A program made the translations under genes and the position numbers. Source: Rhizobium sp. 16-449-1b (GTDB lineage: Bacteria > Pseudomonadota > Alphaproteobacteria > Rhizobiales > Rhizobiaceae). From it: a stretch of 64,000 nucleotides of DNA. This document shows positions 33,127 through 43,712 of the stretch, piece after piece. The stretch spans positions 372,001 to 436,000 of the forward strand of contig NZ_JAGHMH010000028.1 of assembly GCF_017741935.1 (NCBI RefSeq), in the 5' to 3' direction. Under the pieces are notes generated by a model, which saw only the letters and a list, made by a program, of their open reading frames with translations, was not told the origin of the DNA and made no database searches. Position 1 is the stretch's first letter; every line of letters starts with the position of its first letter.

Positions 33127-36100
33127 ATGTTCAAGAAAGTTCTGATTGCGAACCGGGGCGAAATCGCCGTCCGGGTGATCCGCACATTGCAAAAAATGGG
33201 CATTGCCTCGGTAGCGGTCTATTCCGATGCCGACCGCTTCGCCATGCCGGCGCTGATGGCGGATGAGGCGGTGCGCCTCGGTCCGGCGCCGGCCACCGAT
33301 AGCTATCTCAACGTTGACGCGGTGATCGCCGCCTGTAGAGAGACGGGTGCGGACGCGGTCCATCCGGGCTACGGCTTTCTCTCCGAAAACATCGGCTTCG
33401 CCGAGCGGCTTGCTGCTGAAGGCATCGCGTTCATCGGGCCACGGCCGGAACATCTCTCCGTCTTCGGTCTCAAGCATACGGCGCGCGAGCTTGCCGAGAA
33501 AAGCGGTGTTCCGCTGCTCCCTGGCAGCGGGTTGCTCAAGTCCGCTGACGAGGCTTTGGCGGCGGCCGAGCGGATTGGCTACCCGGTCATGCTGAAAAGT
33601 ACGGCCGGCGGTGGCGGCATCGGCATGCAGTTGTGCGGCGATCCTGAAGGCCTCAAAGCATCGTTCGAAAGCGTGCAGCGCACCGCCGCCGCAAGCTTCG
33701 GCGATGCGCGCGTTTATATCGAGCGCTTCATCGCCGATGCCCGCCATGTCGAGGTGCAAATCTTCGGCGATGGCAAGGGCAAGGTGGTGGCGCTGGGCGA
33801 GCGGGATTGCTCGCTGCAGCGGCGCAATCAGAAGGTGCTTGAGGAAACGCCGGCTCCGGGACTGAGCGATGGTGTGCGCCAGCGCCTGCATCGCGCTGCA
33901 ACCGAGCTTGGTGCTTCGGTATCCTACGCGTCGGCCGGCACGGTCGAGTTCATCTATGATCCGACCCGCGAGGAATTCTACTTCCTCGAGGTCAACACCC
34001 GCCTGCAGGTCGAGCATCCGGTCACCGAAGCGGTGTATGGCATCGATCTCGTTGAATGGATGATCCGGCAGGCGGCCGGTGAAGACATCCTGGGGCGCGC
34101 GAACGATCTGAAGCCGCAGGGCGCGTCGATCGAGGTTCGCGTCTACGCCGAGATGCCGCATGCCGGCTTCCGCCCCAGCGCCGGCCTGCTGACGCAGGTG
34201 CAGTTCCCGCAGACGGCGCGCGTCGATAGATGGATCGAGACGGGCACCGAAGTCAGCCCCTTCTACGATCCGATGCTGGCTAAGATCATCGTCGCCGCCG
34301 AGGATCGGCCGGCGGCCATCGAGAAGCTGAAAGCGGCGCTCGGCGAGACCTCGATCTACGGCATCGAGACGAATGTCGATTATCTCCGTGTCATCGCCCA
34401 ATCCGAGTTGCTGGAAAGCGGCAACGTCTCGACGACGGCGCTGCGCACACTCGAATTCGTGCCCGATGTTGTCGAGGTGCTCGCGCCCGGGGCGCAGTCG
34501 AGCATGCAGGAGCTTCCGGGCCGGCGGGGGCTTTGGCATGTCGGCGTACCGCCGAGCGGGCCGATGGATGAGCGTTCGTTCCGCCATGCCAACCGGCTTG
34601 TTGGCAACGATGAAACCACCACGGCGCTGGAGCTCACCGTATCCGGCCCGACGCTGAAATTCTTTCGCGATGTCACCGTCGCCCTCTCCGGCGCCAGAAT
34701 GCCGATGATGCTTGATGGCGTCGAGGTGCCGCATGGCCAGGCAATTGCGGTTCCGGCCGGCGCGGTGCTGTCGATCGGCAGCATATCGGGGGCGGGACAG
34801 CGCTCCTATCTCGCCGTCTCCGGCGGGTTTGACGCTCCCGTCGTGCTGGGCTCGCGCACGACCTTCGGCCTTGGCCAGTTCGGCGGCAATGCAACGGGGA
34901 CGTTGAAGGCGGGCCATGTGCTGCGCCTGGCGCGCGCGGCGCAGACGACCTCATCGACGGTTGCGGCCGAGGCGCCGGTTTTGACCGGCGATTGGGAAAT
35001 CGGTGTCGTCTATGGTCCGCATGGCGCGCCTGATTTCTTCCAGGATGGAGACATCGACGAGCTTTTCCAGGCGTCCTACGAGGTGCATTTCAACAGCGCC
35101 CGCACGGGCGTTCGCCTGATCGGACCGACGCCGAAATGGGCGCGCACCGATGGCGGCGAGGCGGGGCTTCATCCGTCGAACCTGCATGACAACGCCTATG
35201 CGATCGGCGCGATCGACTTCACCGGGGACATGCCGATCATCCTCGGGCCTGATGGCCCGAGCCTCGGCGGCTTCGTCTGCCCTGCCGTCATCGCGCGCGA
35301 CGAACAATGGAAGATGGGCCAGCTGAAGCCGGGCGACCGAGTCCGGTTCGTTCCCGTCGCCCGCCCGGATGATCCGATCGCGACGCCCGCTGTTCACCGG
35401 CCACGGGCCGATGCCGGCTCGCCTATTGTCGGCGCAAGCGACGAGGGGCCGGTTTCCGTGGTTTACCGGCGCCAGGGGGACGACAACCTGCTGGTCGAAT
35501 ACGGGCCGATGACGCTGGATATCGCGCTTCGCCTTCGGGTGCATCTACTGATGGAAGCCCTCGTGCAGTCCCAGCTGCCGGGGATCATCGATCTGACGCC
35601 GGGCATCCGGTCGCTCCAGATCCACTATGATGGCACGACGATCACCCGCAAGCGCCTGTTGGGATTGCTTGGTGAGATCGAGAAGACATTGCCCGCCGCC
35701 CAGGATGTGAAGGTGCCGAGCCGCATCGTTCATCTGCCGCTTTCCTGGAACGATCCGGATGCTGAACTGGCCATGCGGAAATACCAGGAGCTTGTCAGGC
35801 CGAATGCGCCGTGGTGCCCCGACAACATCGAGTTCATCCGCCGGATCAATGGCCTGGCCGACGAGCAGGCAGTGCGCGATGTCGTCTTCGACGCCAACTA
35901 TCTGGTGCTCGGCCTCGGGGACGTCTATCTCGGTGCACCGGTTGCCACACCGGTCGATCCAAGGCACAGGCTGGTCACGACCAAGTACAACCCCGCCCGG
36001 ACATGGACGCCGGAGAACGCGGTCGGCATCGGCGGCGCGTATATGTGCATCTACGGCATGGAGGGTCCGGGCGGTTATCAGCTGTTCGGCCGCACGATCC

Positions 36101-36666
36101 AGATGTGGAACACCTGGCGCCAGACACCGGTCTTTGCCAAGGACAAGCCATGGCTCTTGAACTTCTTCGATCAGATCAAGTTCTTCCCTGTCGATCACAA
36201 GGAGCTGACAGAGGCGCGCAGCGCCTTTCCGCATGGCGGATACCCGATCAGGATCGAGGAGACGGAATTCTCCTACGCGGCCTATGAACGGGAGCTGCAG
36301 GCCAACGCGCTGTCTATCGGCAGCTTCAAGGCCGGCCAGCAGGATGCGTTCAACGCCGAACGCCATCGCTGGAAGGAAGCCGGGCTCGATACGTTCGTCG
36401 CCGATGAGGGTGCTGCCGAAAGCATGGATGGCGATATCCCCGCCGATTGCTTCGGCGTTGCCAGCGCCGTACCCGGCAATATCTGGAAATTGCTGGTCGA
36501 ACCCGGCACGCCAGTGGCCGCTGGCGACACGCTTGCCATCATTGAATCGATGAAAATGGAAATCAACGTCACGGCCCACGCCCCCGGCAGGGTGCGCGAA
36601 TTGCGCGCGGGAACGGGAAGAAACGTAAAGGCGGGTGATATTATCGTTGTGCTGGAGGAGATCTGA
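33127..36666 (+). CDS. urea/guanidine carboxylase (biotin-dependent)
   Basis: A 1179-residue biotin enzyme that carboxylates its substrate at the expense of ATP and bicarbonate. Residues 1-445 are biotin carboxylase (ATP-grasp loop KSTAGGGGIGMQ near 158, then EVNTRLQVEHPVTE). Residues 450-765 are the AHS2/KipA-type and 775-990 the AHS1/KipI-type carboxyltransferase halves. The linker contains the YNPARTWTPENAVGIGGAYM segment. The C-terminal biotinyl domain carries Lys1143 in ESMKMEI. Unlike yeast urea amidolyase it has no fused amidase; allophanate hydrolase is the next gene. The guanidine riboswitch and two deiminase genes indicate guanidine rather than urea as the true substrate, as shown for enzymes in the same context. 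Confidence 0.93.
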   Translation: MFKKVLIANRGEIAVRVIRTLQKMGIASVAVYSDADRFAMPALMADEAVRLGPAPATDSYLNVDAVIAACRETGADAVHPGYGFLSENIGFAERLAAEGIAFIGPRPEHLSVFGLKHTARELAEKSGVPLLPGSGLLKSADEALAAAERIGYPVMLKSTAGGGGIGMQLCGDPEGLKASFESVQRTAAASFGDARVYIERFIADARHVEVQIFGDGKGKVVALGERDCSLQRRNQKVLEETPAPGLSDGVRQRLHRAATELGASVSYASAGTVEFIYDPTREEFYFLEVNTRLQVEHPVTEAVYGIDLVEWMIRQAAGEDILGRANDLKPQGASIEVRVYAEMPHAGFRPSAGLLTQVQFPQTARVDRWIETGTEVSPFYDPMLAKIIVAAEDRPAAIEKLKAALGETSIYGIETNVDYLRVIAQSELLESGNVSTTALRTLEFVPDVVEVLAPGAQSSMQELPGRRGLWHVGVPPSGPMDERSFRHANRLVGNDETTTALELTVSGPTLKFFRDVTVALSGARMPMMLDGVEVPHGQAIAVPAGAVLSIGSISGAGQRSYLAVSGGFDAPVVLGSRTTFGLGQFGGNATGTLKAGHVLRLARAAQTTSSTVAAEAPVLTGDWEIGVVYGPHGAPDFFQDGDIDELFQASYEVHFNSARTGVRLIGPTPKWARTDGGEAGLHPSNLHDNAYAIGAIDFTGDMPIILGPDGPSLGGFVCPAVIARDEQWKMGQLKPGDRVRFVPVARPDDPIATPAVHRPRADAGSPIVGASDEGPVSVVYRRQGDDNLLVEYGPMTLDIALRLRVHLLMEALVQSQLPGIIDLTPGIRSLQIHYDGTTITRKRLLGLLGEIEKTLPAAQDVKVPSRIVHLPLSWNDPDAELAMRKYQELVRPNAPWCPDNIEFIRRINGLADEQAVRDVVFDANYLVLGLGDVYLGAPVATPVDPRHRLVTTKYNPARTWTPENAVGIGGAYMCIYGMEGPGGYQLFGRTIQMWNTWRQTPVFAKDKPWLLNFFDQIKFFPVDHKELTEARSAFPHGGYPIRIEETEFSYAAYERELQANALSIGSFKAGQQDAFNAERHRWKEAGLDTFVADEGAAESMDGDIPADCFGVASAVPGNIWKLLVEPGTPVAAGDTLAIIESMKMEINVTAHAPGRVRELRAGTGRNVKAGDIIVVLEEI

Positions 36667-36667
36667 C

Positions 36668-38485
36668 ATGTTGCCAACCATTCTCGATATCGCGACGTTG
36701 CGCGCCGCCTATGCGTCTGGATTGACGCCGCTCGATGTGGTCGAAGAGGTGATCGCAAGGCGCGCCGCATCAACTGATCCGGCGATCTTCATCACCAAGG
36801 TCACAGACGATGCGCTGCGCGAAGCGGCGAAGGCGCTGATGGCGCGGGCGCCTCAAGCCAACAGCCTGCCGCTGTGGGGCATCCCCTTCGCGGCCAAGGA
36901 CAATATCGACGCGAAGGGCCTGCAGACCACGGCGGCATGCCCGGCCTATGCCTATGATCCTGATGAAGACGCTACCGTCATCGCCCGGTTGCTCGCAGCC
37001 GGTGCGATCCTTATCGGCAAGACCAATCTCGATCAGTTCGCGACGGGTCTCAACGGCACGCGCTCGCCATACGGTGCGCCGCGCTCGGTCTTCGATGCCG
37101 ACTATGTGTCGGGCGGCTCCAGCTCGGGGTCGGCCGTGGCCGTGGCGTCAGGGCTCGCGGCCTTCAGTCTTGGGACGGATACCGCCGGTTCCGGCCGCGT
37201 GCCGGCAGCGTTCAACAACCTTGTCGGCATCAAGCCGACGCCGGGGCTGGTGCCGAACACGGGGGTCGTCCCCGCCTGCAAGAGCGTGGATTGTGTCACG
37301 GTGTTCGCGGCAACGGTCGGCGATGGCGTTGCCGTTCGCAAGGTCCTGCAGGGCTTCGATCGCAGCGACGCCTTCTCGCGGCACCCACGCGAGGTGTCGC
37401 TCCCGACCGATCGTCTGCGGATCGGCGTGCTCGGCGAAACGGAACGCGAGTTTTTCGGCGATCGCGAGGTCGAGCGGCTCTACGATCAGGCGATCGAGCG
37501 GGCGAAGGCGCTTGGCGCCGACATCGTGACCTTAGACTACGCGCCGTTCCGGCAGGCCGCCGAATTGCTCTACAACGGCCCATGGGTTGCCGAGAGGCTC
37601 GCTGCCGTCGAAGAGTTCCTGACCACCAACGCCGATGATTTCGATCCAACCGTCCGGTTGATCATCGAAGGCGCCAGAGGCAAGACTGCCGTCGATGCCT
37701 TCAACGGTCAGTATCGTCTCGCGGAATTGAAGCAGGCGACCGAAGAGGAGTGGGCGAAGGTCGATATCCTGCTGCTTCCCACATCGCCCACGACCTACAA
37801 GGTCGAAGAGATGCGCGCCAATCCGGTGGAGCTCAATGGGCGGTTTGGCCGGTACACCAACTTCGTCAACCTCCTCGATTGCGCCGCGATCGCCATCCCT
37901 GCCGGCTTCGACAGCGCGGATCATCTGCCTGCCGGCGTCACCCTTGTCGGCCGGGCGTTCACCGATGACGCGCTGGCGCTCGTCGCCGACGCGCTGCATC
38001 GTGCAGCGCCCTGCGGAATGGGCAAGGACAAGTCGGCCGCGCTGCCGCAATCGGCGCCTATCGAGGCCGCACCCGCCGGGATTCCGATCGTCGTGGTCGG
38101 CGCGCATCTGACCGGCATGCCGCTCAATCACGAGCTCACCACGTTGGGCGGGCGGCTGGTAAAGACCTGCCGGACGGCGCGCGATTACAGGCTGTTTGCG
38201 CTGAGCGGCACGGTGCCCGCAAAGCCCGGCCTCATCCGCGAGCCGGGGTTCGCAGGAAATGGGCTGGAGGTCGAGGTCTGGACGCTGCCCGCCGACGGCT
38301 TCGGCCGCTTCGTCCAGAAAATCCCGGCGCCGCTCGGGATCGGCAAGATCGCGCTCGATGACGGCGCCAGCATTTCGGGCTTCCTCTGCGAAGCGCATGC
38401 CGTCGCCAATGCCGTCGAGGTGACGTCGCATGGCGGCTGGCGTGCCTACATCGCCTCGCTCAAGGCTTCGGCTCCCGTCAGCTGA
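36668..38485 (+). CDS. atzF: allophanate hydrolase
   Basis: A 605-residue amidase-signature enzyme that hydrolyses allophanate to ammonia and CO2. The Ser-cisSer-Lys triad is visible: Lys in PFAAKDNID (about residue 76), the SGGSSSGSAVAVASG loop (about 149-163) and GTDTAGSGRVPAA with the nucleophile Ser at about 175. Residues about 460-605 form the C-terminal allophanate hydrolase domain (VVVGAHLTGMPLNHELT, then FLCEAHAVANAVEVT). The ATG at 36668 follows GAGGAGATCTGAC, one base after the carboxylase stop. It is the last enzyme of the guanidine pathway and the last gene of the operon. Confidence 0.95.
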   Translation: MLPTILDIATLRAAYASGLTPLDVVEEVIARRAASTDPAIFITKVTDDALREAAKALMARAPQANSLPLWGIPFAAKDNIDAKGLQTTAACPAYAYDPDEDATVIARLLAAGAILIGKTNLDQFATGLNGTRSPYGAPRSVFDADYVSGGSSSGSAVAVASGLAAFSLGTDTAGSGRVPAAFNNLVGIKPTPGLVPNTGVVPACKSVDCVTVFAATVGDGVAVRKVLQGFDRSDAFSRHPREVSLPTDRLRIGVLGETEREFFGDREVERLYDQAIERAKALGADIVTLDYAPFRQAAELLYNGPWVAERLAAVEEFLTTNADDFDPTVRLIIEGARGKTAVDAFNGQYRLAELKQATEEEWAKVDILLLPTSPTTYKVEEMRANPVELNGRFGRYTNFVNLLDCAAIAIPAGFDSADHLPAGVTLVGRAFTDDALALVADALHRAAPCGMGKDKSAALPQSAPIEAAPAGIPIVVVGAHLTGMPLNHELTTLGGRLVKTCRTARDYRLFALSGTVPAKPGLIREPGFAGNGLEVEVWTLPADGFGRFVQKIPAPLGIGKIALDDGASISGFLCEAHAVANAVEVTSHGGWRAYIASLKASAPVS

Positions 38486-38654
38486 CGGGAATACGTTCGG
38501 CCAACTAAAAGGATGCCCCGCTGCTATGTGTGGCGGGTCATTTGCCGGCGACATCTAGCAACTGCAACGTGTCGTTTGCCTTGATCCTGCCACGCTGGCG
38601 ACATTTGGGTGTTACATGCGCGTAGTATTCCTCCTTGCAACAAAGGAGTGTGCC

Positions 38655-38864
38655 ATGCAGGACATGACCATGTCGGAAGTCTTGAGGGATCCGATGATCC
38701 GCCAGATGCTGCGGGCCGATCGGATCAGCCTCGGCGTTTTCGCCGAACTGCTCGAAACGGCAGCCAAAAAGCGTGCGCATGCCTTTTCCGCAAACGGATC
38801 GGCGGCGTTTTGTGCCGGCATGCGTGCCGAACAGGCTGAAACACAGGTCAAGACGGCGTCTTGA
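38655..38864 (+). CDS. small hypothetical protein (69 aa)
   Basis: A 69-residue protein with an excellent AAGGAG site seven bases before the ATG at 38655. It is helical and charged (MSEVLRDPMIRQMLRADRIS, then FAELLETAAKKR), with no membrane segment. The pattern resembles short rhizobial proteins of unknown function, but no name can be given. It lies 169 bases downstream of atzF and is probably a separate transcript. Confidence 0.6.
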   Translation: MQDMTMSEVLRDPMIRQMLRADRISLGVFAELLETAAKKRAHAFSANGSAAFCAGMRAEQAETQVKTAS

Positions 38865-38876
38865 GCCGCCGTCTGC

Positions 38877-38960
38877 CAACGCCCGGTTTCGGGCGTTGAA
38901 AGCGATTTCATCGCATGATCGAAAGTTATGGACCCGTCCCTGCCCCGTAGGGACGGGTTT
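38877..38960 (+). terminator. two stem-loops after the 69-aa gene
   Basis: CAACGCCCG (38877-38885) pairs with CGGGCGTTG (38890-38898) around GTTT, without a U-run. Further on, ACCCGTCCCT (38932-38941) pairs with AGGGACGGGT (38949-38958) and ends in TTTA. The second could terminate plus-strand transcription. The rest of the 320-base gap to the convergent sugar ATPase gene shows nothing else clear. Confidence 0.5.
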
Positions 38961-39183
38961 ACCGATCCGTAACCCCACGGACCACGGTGTTTGGGACCGC
39001 TGTCCGTTTGATGGCATTGCTTCGTGTTTCCATGCAACTGAAAGTACGTTGCTTGGTTAGCTGGTAAGGTTACCAGCGGCGCGATGGGGACAATACCTGT
39101 CTTGGAGGCAATACTGCCTGCCAAAACCTTGCATCCAACGCGCTGAGACGACGGATGCAAGATTTTGTTCGTCGCGTCGCCGT

Positions 39184-40248
<1,065 letters not shown>

Positions 40249-40272
40249 AGAATTCCTCCCTGTGAGACCTGC

Positions 40273-41793
40273 TCAACGCTTGCTGCGCACGCGAAGTGCC
40301 AGATATGGCTTGCCCGGCAGCTCGACACCGAAGGCGGCATCGGCCTTGCCTCCGCGCACGATCGCGCCGTGGCGTGTCGGATGCGGGATCGGCGCCTCCA
40401 CCTTCTTGGCGGTCGTGATCGTCATGTTCCACGTGTCGATGATGTCGACTTCATAGTTGTCGCTGTCCTTCGGGAAGCCCGAGGACCATACGACGGGCTG
40501 ATGCTCGCCGAGATAGATGTAGCGCAGGTCGGCGCTGCCATCACGCACGCCGGAAACGCGGGTCCAGGGCCATTCGCCGACAGCGCCCATGGGGTCCAGG
40601 CCGTGTGTCACGTCTTGTTCCAGGAGATCACGGAAGAAGCCGATGCGCTTCCAGGCTTCGCCGCGCAACTCGCCGCCCTTGGCCCACCAGATCAGGTCGT
40701 CGGGGTGCGAATAGGTCTCGCCGTGTCCGGCATAGCCGCCGCGCGTCACGGTGATCCAGAAGCGATGCACCAGTTCCTGCGCCGTCAGGTTGCCCCAGCA
40801 CTGGACAATGTTGCCTTCATACTCCGGCTCGTCGTTGACGACGGGCTTGCCGTAGGCATCGCGCCAGGTCTGCGTCAGCTTGACGTCGGGGTTCTGAATG
40901 CAGGTATGCGTAACCCATGGCTTACGGTGATCGAAGTTCATCGACACTTCGCCGTTGTGGATCGACTTCAGGTGCTGGTAGGGGTCGTTCTCTTCCAGAA
41001 TGTGGAAATAGCGGTCCCATTGCTCCACCGGCTTGGTGTCCAGCAGGAAGTCGTATTCGTTGGCAAGCGCCCACCAGACGTTGCGATAGGCGGCAAGGCG
41101 TGCCGCGAGATAGGCGACATACCGGAAGTCCTGTTCGGCAGACATGTCCGCGTAACCCCAGCGATCGTAGGGGTGGAACATGATGATGTCGGCTTCGATG
41201 CCGAGTTCGCAAAGGGCTGCGACCTGCTGTTCGAAATGGCGGAACATGACCGGGTTCGGACGATCGAAGTCTTCCTTGCCGTCGACGCCGGTCTCAAAAG
41301 AGGGGTAGAGCGGCTCGTTGGTGTTATAGGGGTAGTCCTTGGGGAACACGCCCATGCGGATCTTGTTGAAGCCGGCGGTCTTCAGCGTCTCAAGCGTCTG
41401 CGCCTGCATATCGAGTGGCTGATGTGTCCAAGCATAGCAGGTCGTGCCGAAGGAGAGGAACGGCTTGCCATCGGCATAGGCGAAATGGAACTTGTTGCGC
41501 ACGCGAACCGGGCCATGGTTGCCCGCAGACGGTGCGGTCGCGACGAATGCGCCGGTCTTGCCGTTTAGCTCAGCGGTCTGCGAACGCGTCTGAAAAGACC
41601 ACTCGCCTTCGACATCGGGCATGAAGCGCACGCGATAGACGCCATCGCCATCATAAAAGCCCGGCACGCGAACTTCGCGGCTCTTGTGGGTGAAGACGGC
41701 GTCGAGGCTCACGTCGAGATAGGGATTGCCGCCGGACGGTCCGTTGAAAGCCGCTTCGAACACACCCCATTTTTCGACTGTTGCTGTGGACAT
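40273..41793 (-). CDS. cytosolic DUF5060/DUF4038-type glycoside hydrolase, candidate apiosidase
   Basis: A 506-residue protein without signal peptide, so intracellular. Residues 1-90 are a beta-sandwich (DUF5060-like, WGVFEAAFNGPSGGNPYLD). Residues 95-400 are a TIM barrel of DUF4038 type (FLSFGTTCYAWTHQP; AGFNKIRMGVFPKDY; WWALANEYDFLL with candidate acid Glu; PVVNDEPEYEG with candidate nucleophile Glu). A C-terminal beta domain (DUF5605-like) follows. DUF4038 proteins include the GH140 apiosidases. The gene is embedded in a sugar ABC importer operon just beside a D-apiose pathway, which makes release of apiose from an imported glycoside a reasonable inference. Other beta-glycosidase activities remain possible. 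Confidence 0.82.
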   Translation of the reverse strand: MSTATVEKWGVFEAAFNGPSGGNPYLDVSLDAVFTHKSREVRVPGFYDGDGVYRVRFMPDVEGEWSFQTRSQTAELNGKTGAFVATAPSAGNHGPVRVRNKFHFAYADGKPFLSFGTTCYAWTHQPLDMQAQTLETLKTAGFNKIRMGVFPKDYPYNTNEPLYPSFETGVDGKEDFDRPNPVMFRHFEQQVAALCELGIEADIIMFHPYDRWGYADMSAEQDFRYVAYLAARLAAYRNVWWALANEYDFLLDTKPVEQWDRYFHILEENDPYQHLKSIHNGEVSMNFDHRKPWVTHTCIQNPDVKLTQTWRDAYGKPVVNDEPEYEGNIVQCWGNLTAQELVHRFWITVTRGGYAGHGETYSHPDDLIWWAKGGELRGEAWKRIGFFRDLLEQDVTHGLDPMGAVGEWPWTRVSGVRDGSADLRYIYLGEHQPVVWSSGFPKDSDNYEVDIIDTWNMTITTAKKVEAPIPHPTRHGAIVRGGKADAAFGVELPGKPYLALRVRSKR

Positions 41794-41829
41794 GAAAGAT
41801 CTCCTCGAAAGACTTTAAATTTCGGTCGC

Positions 41830-42717
41830 TCAGCCTTTGACCGCACCAGAGGTGAGGCCGGAGACGAAGTACCGTTGGAAAATGAGATAGACGAGCGTGG
41901 CGGGCAGGACCGTCATGACGATGGCGGCGTTCAACTGGCCGTAATCGCTGGAGAACTGGCCCTGGAAGGACATCAGCCCGAGCGGCAGCGTCCACATGTG
42001 CTGATCCTGAAGAAGCACCAGCGCCATCGCAAATTCGTTCCAGGTTGAGACGAAATCCAGGATGAGGAGTGCGGCCAGAACCGGCAGGCAGACCGGCAGG
42101 AAGATGCGCCGGAAGATGGTGAAGTGGGTAGCGCCGTCGATCAGTGCTGCCTCGGATAGCTCCTTCGGCAGGCCCTTGAAGAAGCCGTGCAGGATGAAGA
42201 CCTGGTAGGGAACGCCAAAGGCGATGTAGGGCAGGATGACGCCGGGATAGGTGTCGATCAGGCCGAACGAATTGACCAGCGTGAAGAGCGGCGCCAGCAT
42301 CACCTGGAAGGGGATCATGGTTCCGAAGACAACGATAAGCAGCAGGAGCTTGCTTACTTTCATCTTGATCTTCGCCAGCGCGTAGGCCGCCATCGCCGAC
42401 ATGGCTAGGCCGAGCGGCACCTTGAAGACGGTGATGATCACGCTGTTCATGAACGACTCGGCGAAGTTGCCGCGGCTCCATGCACTGGCGTAGTTCTCGA
42501 AGGCGAACTCGACCGGCGGCATGAACGCGCCGGTGCTTGTCACCGCCGCCTTCGTCTTCAGCGATGTGAAGACGATAAAGACGAAAGGCGCGAACCAGAC
42601 GAGCGCGACGATGATCAGCGCGATCCACAGGCCGATCAGGACGGGGTCACGGCCGGGCTTGTTCGTGGTGGTGATGGTTTCAGACACAGAGATCGGTCCT
42701 GATGATGTCATCGTCAT
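41830..42717 (-). CDS. sugar ABC importer permease (MalG type)
   Basis: A 295-residue permease with six hydrophobic segments, the first at about 25-48, and the EAA loop at about 200-218 (EAALIDGATHFTIFRRIFLP), characteristic of CUT1 MalG-type proteins. The start codon overlaps the stop of the MalF-type permease gene (TAATG), so both are translated together. Confidence 0.93.
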   Translation of the reverse strand: MTMTSSGPISVSETITTTNKPGRDPVLIGLWIALIIVALVWFAPFVFIVFTSLKTKAAVTSTGAFMPPVEFAFENYASAWSRGNFAESFMNSVIITVFKVPLGLAMSAMAAYALAKIKMKVSKLLLLIVVFGTMIPFQVMLAPLFTLVNSFGLIDTYPGVILPYIAFGVPYQVFILHGFFKGLPKELSEAALIDGATHFTIFRRIFLPVCLPVLAALLILDFVSTWNEFAMALVLLQDQHMWTLPLGLMSFQGQFSSDYGQLNAAIVMTVLPATLVYLIFQRYFVSGLTSGAVKG

Positions 42718-43613
42718 TATTCGGTGTCCTCATGCTTCTGCGTCCAGCGCAGGTACGGCACGACGATCGCGATGGTGATCAGCAGCAGGACGACCGAGAT
42801 GGCGGCGCCGCGACCGAAGTCGAAAATCTGCATCGCCTGCGTGAAGGCCCAGAGCGCCAGCATCTGCGTGGATTGCGCCGGTCCGCCGCCGGTAAGGCCG
42901 TAGACGATATCGAATGCCTTCAGCGACGAGATGATCGAGAGAACGAGCACGATGGTCATCGTGGTGCGCAGCGCCGGGAAGGTCACATGCTTGAAGATCG
43001 CCCAGCGGCCGGCGCCATCGATGCGGGCGGCTTCGACCAGCGTCTGCGACACGTTCTGAAGGCCGGCGAGGAACAGCACCATCGAGAAGCCGACGGACTG
43101 CCAGAGATAGGCGACGAAGACCGAGTAGAGCGCGATGTTCTTGTCGCCCAACCAGTCCTTGATCCACATCTGCAGGCCCATATTGGTCATGAGCTGGCTG
43201 AACAGACCAAAGAAGGGGTCGTACATCCACTTCCACATCGTCGCGACCGCGATCGGCGCGATGATGACGGGGAGATAGAAGATGGCGCGAAACGTGTTGC
43301 GGCCGAAGATCTTCTGATTGAGCGTCAGCGCGAGAAGCAGGCCGACCATCGGTGGGAAGGCCACCGACATGATGGTCCAGATGACCGTGTTCTTGAAGGC
43401 GACCCAGAACACCGGATCGCGCGTGAAGATGTACTGGTAATTTGCCAGGCCGACGAAGGGGCGCTGCGGATCCAGCCCGTTCCATTTCTGGAAGCTGAGG
43501 ACCACGACGTTCAGCATCGGGTAGAGCGCGAAGACCGCGTAGATCGCCATGGCCGGCGCGAGCAACAGGAGCGCCTGGAAGCGCGGGTCGTGTGTTCGGT
43601 TTTTCAATGACAT
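42717..43613 (-). CDS. sugar ABC importer permease (MalF type)
   Basis: A 298-residue permease with six hydrophobic segments and EAA loop EAARIDGAGRWAIFKHVTFP (about residues 198-217). It belongs to the CUT1 (oligosaccharide) group. It follows the binding-protein gene with a 99-base gap and overlaps the MalG-type gene. Confidence 0.93.
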   Translation of the reverse strand: MSLKNRTHDPRFQALLLLAPAMAIYAVFALYPMLNVVVLSFQKWNGLDPQRPFVGLANYQYIFTRDPVFWVAFKNTVIWTIMSVAFPPMVGLLLALTLNQKIFGRNTFRAIFYLPVIIAPIAVATMWKWMYDPFFGLFSQLMTNMGLQMWIKDWLGDKNIALYSVFVAYLWQSVGFSMVLFLAGLQNVSQTLVEAARIDGAGRWAIFKHVTFPALRTTMTIVLVLSIISSLKAFDIVYGLTGGGPAQSTQMLALWAFTQAMQIFDFGRGAAISVVLLLITIAIVVPYLRWTQKHEDTE

Positions 43614-43712
43614 GGGTATCTGCTCCGCGCGACGTGTGTCTGGCGAGTGGCATTGGATTGAGCGGTGGTCGGTCCCAGCGAGGTGCGGGACCGACCGATG
43701 TCCTGGGAGGAC

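Noticed and set aside
31752..33203. 483-codon minus-strand frame opposite the carboxyguanidine deiminase genes
   Set aside because: Shadow frame; the plus-strand genes have clear family motifs, ribosome sites and operon spacing.
33055..34917. 620-codon minus-strand frame opposite the guanidine carboxylase
   Set aside because: Antisense shadow of the biotin carboxylase region without any domain.
33127..38485. Annotation as a plain urea amidolyase system
   Set aside because: The guanidine-I riboswitch and the two deiminase-type genes indicate guanidine as the natural substrate.
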